Below, one piece after another: positions 7,341 through 12,700 of a stretch of 15,138 bases of DNA. The position numbers and the translations under genes were made by a program. Location: the NCBI GenBank assembly GCA_018713755.1, contig DVOG01000017.1:1-15138 (forward strand), read 5' to 3'. Under the pieces are notes generated by a model. That model was not told the origin of the DNA. It did not search any database and was given only the letters and a program-made list of their open reading frames with translations. Within the stretch, counting starts at the first letter, position 1. Each line of letters opens with the position of its first letter. This stretch comes from Candidatus Spyradosoma merdigallinarum (GTDB lineage: Bacteria; Verrucomicrobiota; Verrucomicrobiia; Opitutales; UBA953).

Positions 7341-7811
7341 TCAGCGGATGTGCACGACGCATTCGTAAATCGCCGGACCGAGAATTTCCAGCGAGGAGCG
7401 CAGGCCGTCCGGCGTTCCCGGCAGGTTGACGATCAGCGCGTGGCTGCGGATGCCCGCCGTCACGCGGAGCAGCACCGCCGTTTTCGTCGTCTCGTAGTAT
7501 TTCATGCGCAGAATTTCGCCGAAGCCCGGCAGCTCCTTTTCGATGACGAGCCGCGTCGCCTCCGGCGTGACGTCGCGGCGCAGCGGTCCCGTGCCGCCGG
7601 CGGTGAGCACGAGCGTGCAGCGGTCGTCGTCCACGAGCGAGCGGATCGCGTCGGCGATGCGGTTGCGGTCATGCCTTACGATGCGCGTGACGAACTTGAT
7701 GTCCTCGCCGAGCAGCTCGACGAGCTGTTTCTCGATTTCGATGCCGCTCAAATCCGGCGTCCGTCCGGAAAAGGCGCTGTCGCTGATGGTAAGGCGTCCG
7801 ATTCTCAACAT
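7341..7811 (-). CDS. mog: MogA/MoaB-type molybdopterin adenylyltransferase
   Basis: This 156-residue protein has the MoCF-binding fold that activates molybdopterin with ATP before metal insertion. The N-terminus LRIGRLTISDSAFSG (2-16), then LTAGGTGPLRRDVTPEA (69-85) and NLPGTPDG (129-136) match the family. MogA and MoaB paralogues cannot be separated by eye. The frame stays open upstream, but the ATG at 7811 is the one that fits family starts; the longer reading would begin inside repeat DNA next to the transposase. A 7-bp hairpin with a CATAAT sequence in its loop region sits just before the ATG. No other molybdenum cofactor gene is in the window. It probably forms a two-gene unit with hemH. 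Confidence 0.9.
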   Translation of the reverse strand: MLRIGRLTISDSAFSGRTPDLSGIEIEKQLVELLGEDIKFVTRIVRHDRNRIADAIRSLVDDDRCTLVLTAGGTGPLRRDVTPEATRLVIEKELPGFGEILRMKYYETTKTAVLLRVTAGIRSHALIVNLPGTPDGLRSSLEILGPAIYECVVHIR

Positions 7812-7812
7812 A

Positions 7813-7833
7813 ACGCCGCCGATTATGCGGCGT
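7813..7833 (-). promoter_or_regulatory. Hairpin with -10-like box directly upstream of mog
   Basis: ACGCCGC (7813-7819) and GCGGCGT (7827-7833) are perfect 7-bp arms around a 7-nt loop. Read on the minus strand, the end of the first arm plus the loop reads CATAAT, a -10-like hexamer, but no good -35 stands 16-18 nt upstream. The hairpin starts one base before the ATG and could influence initiation. Function is uncertain. Confidence 0.35.
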
Positions 7834-7883
7834 CTTCCCGCCGAGGGAAACGAAAAAAACGGCGGGAACGCGGGCGGAAATGC

Positions 7884-7918
7884 TCCCGCGCGGGCGAGCT
7901 CGCTCAGGCGGCGGGGGC
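7884..7918. repeat. 35-bp exact direct repeat, copy 1
   Basis: These 35 bases (starting TCCCGCGCGGGCGAGCTCGC) are identical to 8801-8835. The unit contains the perfect palindrome GCGAGCTCGC. This copy lies 9 bp beyond the stop of the transposase gene; the other covers the stop codon of the antitoxin gene. Confidence 0.9.
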
Positions 7919-7927
7919 AGATCATCA

Positions 7928-8374
7928 TCACGATTTGAGAAAATACGGGATTTCTTCGGCGTATTCCTCAAAAAGCGCTTTGACTTCTTCGGCGAAAGAA
8001 ACGCGCTTGTGGTGTTCCCGCTGATTTTTCACGTAATTGAAAACGGCGGACTTTTCTCTTTCCGAACACGAAAAAACCGCGTATTCCGTCGCCCATCCGC
8101 TGAAGAGCGGAAATTCCGCCTTCGACGCTTTCAGCCAGCGGCTTGAGTTCGCTTTGACGTCCCGCACGAGTTCCGCGATCGAAATCGACGCCGACAGCCT
8201 GACGAGCAGATGAAGATGGTCTTCCATGCCGTTGATTCTCAGCAGTGCGGAACCGCTTTTTTTCACGATGCCCCAAATATATCTGTAAAGCTTCTCCGAG
8301 GCGTCAAGCTCAAGAGCGGGAACGCCGGCTTTGGTGCGGAAAACGATGTGGATGTAGACGGAAGTCAGACTCAT
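7928..8374 (-). CDS. IS200-like / RAYT-type HUH transposase (Y1 family)
   Basis: A complete 148-residue single-domain protein of the Y1 transposase family, which nicks single-stranded DNA at hairpins through a 5'-phosphotyrosine link. HIVFRTK (9-15) opens the fold, DHLHLL carries the HUH histidines (His53, His55), and YVKNQREHHKR supplies the nucleophile Tyr114 and the conserved Gln118. The catalytic set looks intact. No tnpB partner is present. Members of this group include mobile IS200 and single-copy REP-associated transposases (RAYTs). The palindrome-rich DNA immediately upstream, with matching hairpin motifs in both orientations, favours a RAYT-like role. ATG 8374 is preceded by a good promoter candidate. 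Downstream it ends 116 bp before mog, on the same strand. Confidence 0.9.
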   Translation of the reverse strand: MSLTSVYIHIVFRTKAGVPALELDASEKLYRYIWGIVKKSGSALLRINGMEDHLHLLVRLSASISIAELVRDVKANSSRWLKASKAEFPLFSGWATEYAVFSCSEREKSAVFNYVKNQREHHKRVSFAEEVKALFEEYAEEIPYFLKS

Positions 8375-8396
8375 GAGGGAGCGCGGGAAAGGAAAG

Positions 8397-8426
8397 ATTT
8401 TGGAGAGGTCTGCGGAGGTTTTTCAA
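8397..8426 (-). promoter_or_regulatory. Putative promoter of the transposase gene
   Basis: Read on the minus strand, TTGAAA (8426-8421) and CAAAAT (8402-8397) are 18 nt apart, and the -10 ends 22 nt before the ATG. This matches a sigma70-type promoter. Prediction only. Confidence 0.5.
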
Positions 8427-8452
8427 GGCATTTTTTACGCGGGCGCGGGCGG

Positions 8453-8564
8453 GGAGGCCTCCGGCGGATTGTGCCGCCTCTCCGAGGCTCGGGGCGTATT
8501 TTAGGCGCGCTGTCCCCGGGCTCACGCCCGGGGTTTTCGGGGTTGTTTCGCCTCTCCGAGGCTC
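8453..8564. repeat. REP-like palindrome cluster upstream of the transposase
   Basis: This gene-free DNA is packed with inverted repeats: GGAGGCCTCC (8453-8462), GGCGG/CCGCC (8463-8478), GCCTC-TCC-GAGGC (8476-8488 and again 8550-8562), and CCCCGGGC-TCAC-GCCCGGGG (8514-8533) followed by TTTT. The 15-mer GCCTCTCCGAGGCTC occurs twice. A 24-nt unit ending in this hairpin lies at 8467-8490 and, with three differences, at 8541-8564; inverted, it recurs at 8776-8799 and 9630-9653. The whole interval 8375-8820 has no supportable gene. Confidence 0.75.
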
Positions 8565-8603
8565 TGACGCTGCGGGAACGCCGAGAAAACGGAGGCGTCG
8601 GGC

Positions 8604-8807
8604 GGAGCGGCGCGGGAACGGTCGGGCAGTGCGGATGCATCGGGAGCGGCGCGATCGGGTGCAGGCGGATGCGCTCCCGCGTTTTGTGCGGCGCGATGGG
8701 CGAGCGCCGGAGGCGCGTCACAACCCAAGAAACCCCATGCGCGAGCATGGGGACAGGGATCGCAGAAAAAACCGGGAGCTTCGGAGAAGCGGCACAATCA
8801 TCCCGCG
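8604..8807. repeat. Long direct repeat, copy A (downstream of higA)
   Basis: Matches copy B (9451-9661) in the same orientation. The first ~100 bases are loosely similar (shared GGAGCGGCGCGG, GCAGTGC[GA]GATGCATCGGGAG, and a closing CTCCCGCG). The 106-bp core 8702-8807 differs from 9556-9661 by one substitution, one inserted and one missing base. The core holds three hairpins: GCGCC-GGA-GGCGC, CCCCATGC-GCGA-GCATGGGG (8-bp stem, GNRA loop) and GCTTC-GGA-GAAGC. Confidence 0.92.
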
Positions 8808-8835
8808 CGGGCGAGCTCGCTCAGGCGGCGGGGGC
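8801..8835. repeat. 35-bp exact direct repeat, copy 2
   Basis: Identical to 7884-7918. It overlaps the end of long repeat copy A and covers the last codons and the stop of the antitoxin gene, so the antitoxin ends in repeat-derived Pro-Ala-Ala-stop. Confidence 0.9.
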
Positions 8836-9135
8836 GAGTTCGGGCAAAAAGGAGATTCGGCTGAACTCGGCGCCGCGGGCGCGCTCCGCCTTGTCGAGGT
8901 CAAACGCCGCCTGCAGGTTGAGCCAGCTCTGCGCATCGGTCCCGAGCGTCCGCGCGATGCGGATGGCGGTTTCGGCGGAAACGCCGCGGCGGCGGTTGCA
9001 GATGCCGCTGACGACGGAAGGGTCTATCCCGGAAGCGGCGGCGAAGCGCCGGCGGGAAACGCCGAGCTCCTCAAGCGTCTCCCGGAGCAGGTCTCCGGGA
9101 TGCGGAACTTCAAATTTGGGCTTTCTTGCGGACAT
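8821..9135 (-). CDS. higA: HigA-type antitoxin (XRE-family HTH)
   Basis: This 104-residue DNA-binding antitoxin should neutralise the HigB toxin encoded just upstream and repress the operon. HPGDLLRETLEELGVS opens the domain. The helix-turn-helix is RRRFAAASGIDPSVVSGICNR, split by the usual turn. RGVSAETAIRIARTLGTDAQSWLNLQAAFDL is the family's hallmark second half, given here as two joined motifs (RGVSAETAIRIARTLG and TDAQSWLNLQAAFDL). I chose ATG 9135 (MSARKPKF); a longer reading from TTG 9159 is possible but has no support. The start again follows a T-rich tract (ATTTTCCCCGCC). It begins 20 bp after the toxin stop, in the toxin-first order typical of HigBA. The last codons lie in the 35-bp repeat. 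Confidence 0.92.
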   Translation of the reverse strand: MSARKPKFEVPHPGDLLRETLEELGVSRRRFAAASGIDPSVVSGICNRRRGVSAETAIRIARTLGTDAQSWLNLQAAFDLDKAERARGAEFSRISFLPELAPAA

Positions 9136-9155
9136 GGCGGGGAAAATTTTCAGTT

Positions 9156-9437
9156 TCAATGGTAATCAATGAAGCGGACGTCGAAGGCGTTTCCGTCTTC
9201 AAAGCGAAAGATGATGCGCCAGTGGTCATTGACGCGAATGGAATAAAAACCGCGCAGTTTCCCGCGGAGCGCCTCGAGCCGATTCGACGGAGGCATGCGC
9301 AAAAACAGCACGGAAGCGGCCGCATGAATGAGTCGGAGGCGAAAAAAAGCGCGCTCCTGGACGTCTGCCGGGATTTTAGGGAGAGGTTCGCGGCGGAACA
9401 GGCGCTCCGTCGCCTTGTCTCCGAAGCTCATGATCAT
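9156..9437 (-). CDS. higB: HigB-type toxin (RelE/ParE superfamily mRNA interferase)
   Basis: A 93-residue toxin expected to cut mRNA on the ribosome when free of HigA. MSFGDKATERLF at the N-terminus, PPSNRLEALRG (49-59), YSIRVNDHWRIIFRFEDG (65-82) and the C-terminal DYH match the HigB family closely, with Arg68, Asn70, Asp71 and Arg74 in the conserved block and the terminal His93. It looks intact. The frame is open far upstream through repeat DNA, but ATG 9437 (or 9431, two codons on) matches family starts. The region 13 bp upstream of the start is long repeat copy B, so the promoter probably lies in or near the repeat; I see no clear -10 box there. GATGCATC (9488-9495) is the only neat short palindrome close by. 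Confidence 0.92.
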   Translation of the reverse strand: MIMSFGDKATERLFRREPLPKIPADVQERAFFRLRLIHAAASVLFLRMPPSNRLEALRGKLRGFYSIRVNDHWRIIFRFEDGNAFDVRFIDYH

Positions 9438-9450
9438 GTCCGCAAAGGAT

Positions 9451-9661
9451 GGAGCGGCGCGGACGCGGGAACGGTGGGGCAGTGCAGATGCATCGGGAGT
9501 TGCGCAGGCGGACGCGGGCGGATCTGCTCCCGCGCTGCGGGAACGCGGGCGGGATGAGCGCCGGAGGCGCGTCACAACCCAAGAAACCCCATGCGCGAGC
9601 ATGGGGACAAGGACGCAGAAAAAACCCGGGAGCTTCGGAGAAGCGGCACAATCATCCCGCG
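9451..9661. repeat. Long direct repeat, copy B (upstream of higB)
   Basis: Same orientation as copy A; core 9556-9661 is about 97% identical to 8702-8807 over 106 bp, while 9451-9555 is more diverged. The three hairpins of the core are all kept, including the 8-bp stem with GCGA loop. After the core the sequence diverges at once, so this copy lacks the 35-bp unit that ends copy A. It fills most of the 334-bp gap between higB and the autotransporter (9438-9771). Confidence 0.92.
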
Positions 9662-9676
9662 GGCGCGTTTTCTTGT

Positions 9677-9704
9677 TTGCGTTCCGACGGGAAGGTCGTA
9701 AAAT
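9677..9704 (+). promoter_or_regulatory. Putative promoter of the autotransporter gene
   Basis: TTGCGT (9677-9682) and TAAAAT (9699-9704) are 16 nt apart, giving a leader of about 60 nt. A T6 tract (9757-9762) sits just before the ATG. The promoter lies 16 bp beyond long repeat copy B. Prediction only. Confidence 0.4.
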
Positions 9705-9771
9705 GCGCGAAAACCAGAATAGCGTTTTTGTTCCTCCGATAAATTCGTTCACCCCCTTTTTTCCATCAGCT

Positions 9772-12700
9772 ATGAAACTCCGTTCGACGCTCTTTTTCGC
9801 GGCCGCTTCCCTTTCCGCGTCCGCGCTTCTTCCCGTCGCCGCGACGACCTCCGCGTTCTTCGCCGCCTCCGCCGTTCCCGCTCAGGCGGAGAACGTGACG
9901 CTGACGCAAAACGGCTACACGAATCTCGGCGGGACGGATCAAACCGGCACGGGCAACACCTACACTTACGACGGCGGCGAGGACGACAAGGTCGGTTCCT
10001 GGATCGGGTGGACCGCCGAGAATGCGAATACTCACGCCGACGTCGCGTTCAGCGGCACGCTTTCCGGGGACGGGCTGATCGGTTTCTATGTCCGAAACGG
10101 GAACGGACAGGGATACATGGTCAACAGTATCGATTTGTCCGGCATTTCCGCTGACAATTTCACCGGGCGACTGACAGCCGTTAACCCATGGGCCAATAAC
10201 GTTTTTGTCAAAGTGAGCGGGACGGCTTTGTCCGATGCCGAGTTCGCTTTCGCCGGCTTGGGATATGAGGAAGAGTCTTGGAAATATGACCGCGGAACTC
10301 AGAATACAGGACGCGGCAACGATACGCTTTACGTCGCGACCGGCGGCGCGACGCTGGCGGGCGTTTCCGGCACGTCGCAGGGATTTGCGAGCGGCGAATG
10401 GCAGTTTAACGCTCACGAGTTCATTCTTGCCGAAACGGCGGGCGCTGTGCTGACGCTGGCGGGAAGCGGCGACTATGCGTTTTACGGCACGGTCGGCGCG
10501 TCGAACAGCCGCGTCGGGGTCTCGGTGACCGACGGCACGACGCAGACTTTCGGCGGCTCCTCCAACTTCCTGGCCGCCGTCACGATTGAAGAAGGCTCGA
10601 CGCTGAAAGTCGGCACGGGCTCGATTACCGGCGCGATTACCGGCACGGGAACGCTCGAAAAAGTCGGATCGGGAAGGCTCGAAATCTACCACCGCGACGG
10701 CAACGCCGCTCATATCAGCGAATTCACCGGAAAAATCAAAGTCTCCGAGGGAACGTTGCTCTACACGCTCCCCTACAGCGACTCGACGCTCAACGCGAAT
10801 CTGGAAATCGCGGCGGGCGCGACCTTCGCCGATAGCCCTATCTGGAAACTCTCGCTGACGGTGGCGGGCGAACTTTCCGGCGCGGGAACGCTCGCTTTGG
10901 GAGCTCCCGAAGGGGAGAACCAGGGCGACGGCTTCCGCGAAGTCAGAATCAACGGGAACACCGCGAACTTCACCGGCGAATGGCAATTGGCGACGGCGAG
11001 CAGCACGGCCGCCGGTAACCGCCGCGTCAACGGCATTTTGAATTCGGCGGACGGCGTCTTCGGCGGCGTCGTCTCCTTCGTCGATTCCGGCTCGGACGCG
11101 ACGAAGACTTCCGCGAAACTTTCGCTCGCCAAAGACATGACGATCGGCGGGCTCAAGGGCGACCTGACCGCCGTGAGCGTCGAATCGACGGACTCGGCGG
11201 CGTCGCGCGCGCTGACGATTTCCCTCGCCGAGGGCGCAGACCTCGCCTACGCGGGAACGATCGCCTCCTCGATTTCCTCGCTCACGATCACGGGCGCGGG
11301 AACGCAGACGCTTTCCGGCTCCGTCGCGGCGGGCTCCGTCGTCGTCTCCGGCGGCACGCTGGTCTTTGACGGCTCGGCGTCGATCGCGACCGGCGGGAGC
11401 GGCGCGCTCTTCACCGTTTCCGGCGGCACGCTGAATTTCGGCGACAACGCGCAGCTCGCGCTGACGGGAACGGGAAACCTTTCCTCCTTCACGCTTTACA
11501 CGGCGACGGGCGGCACCGTCGACATCTCCGCGCTCGATTATTCCAATTTCACCTGGAACGGCGAGGCGCTGAGCTCCCGCGCGGAAATTTCTAACGCCGA
11601 CGGCGTCCTCACGTTCACCAACACGGAATTTCTGAACCTCATCTGGGCGGGAACGGACAACAACAACGTCTGGAATCAGGACGACGAAGCCAATACGATT
11701 TGGACGGTCAACGGATCGGAAGGGAGCAATTATTTCGCGGAGGGCGACTCCGCGACGTTTGACGGGACGGCGGAAACCTCCACCGTCGTGGTCGGGTCCG
11801 ACGTTTCCGCGGGAACGATCACCGTTTCATCCGCGACGACCTTCAACGCCGCCACGGGCGGAGCCTACACCGTGACCTCGAACACGCTCAACGCCACGGC
11901 CGGAATCACCATCGGCGAGGGCGTCACGTGGGCGCTTGCGGGACAGCAGGCGACCGGCGAAAATTCCCTGCTGAGCAAATTCTCCGGCGCGGGAACGGTC
12001 TCCTTCGCGACGAGCACCAACTACGGGAACGTGCTGAAATTCGCGGACGGCTTCACGGGAACGGCGCACATGACCGCGGGGAACTTCACCATCAACGAAT
12101 CGAAGTTCGGCAGCACGCTGGTGCTCGGCGACGGCGTCAATTTCCAGCTCACCGGCGGCTCTTCCGTGCAGATCGGCGGGGAATCGGCCGACACCGGTTG
12201 GACGCACGTCGCCGGCTCGGAAATCGTTCTCGAGGGCACTTCGCAGATTCACCAAAACAGCAGTGCAAACCTGATGATTAACGCCGACGTCTCCGGCTCC
12301 GGCACCTACGACAGCCGAGGCGGCGGCGCGCTGATTTTCAACGGGAACGTCAAGCTCGGCGGCTTCATTGCCACGCGCTCGGGCAACGGCGCGACGACGT
12401 TCACGGGAGCGCAGAACACGATAGGCGATCTTCGCTTCGGTCAAGCTACCGTCAATTTCGGCACCGAAAACGCGTCGGCCGGCACGGAAATTTCTTCCGT
12501 GACGACGGTCGGCAGCATTGTCATGGGGCATACGAACAACGCCGGGACGCTGAATGTGCGTGCTGATGCGGCTTTGACGGTAACCGGCAGCTCCATGAGC
12601 ACGGGCGGAAGCGCCGGCTCGTTCATGATCGGGAATTACCCTCAGGCGCAGACCGTGAACGTTTCGGGCGCGCTGAATCTGCAGAACGCGGGAATCACGA

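Noticed and set aside
7341..7931. A longer mog starting at 7931
   Set aside because: The additional 40 codons come from the 35-bp repeat and low-complexity DNA; ATG 7811 fits the family.
8733..8752. CCCCATGC-GCGA-GCATGGGG as the higBA terminator
   Set aside because: No T-run follows on the minus strand after the stem in the right place, and an identical hairpin lies upstream of higB in copy B.
9445..9560. Heptamers near higB as plasmid-type iterons or a replication origin
   Set aside because: The heptamer is spread evenly over the whole window, with no tandem spacing, AT-rich zone or replication gene here.
8702..9661. Repeated 106-bp units as a CRISPR array
   Set aside because: Only two long copies, 850 bp apart, with genes between them and no regular short repeat-spacer pattern.
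9156..9752. A longer 198-codon toxin gene starting at 9752
   Set aside because: The extra 105 codons read through repeat DNA and have no similarity to the toxin family; the family start matches ATG 9437.
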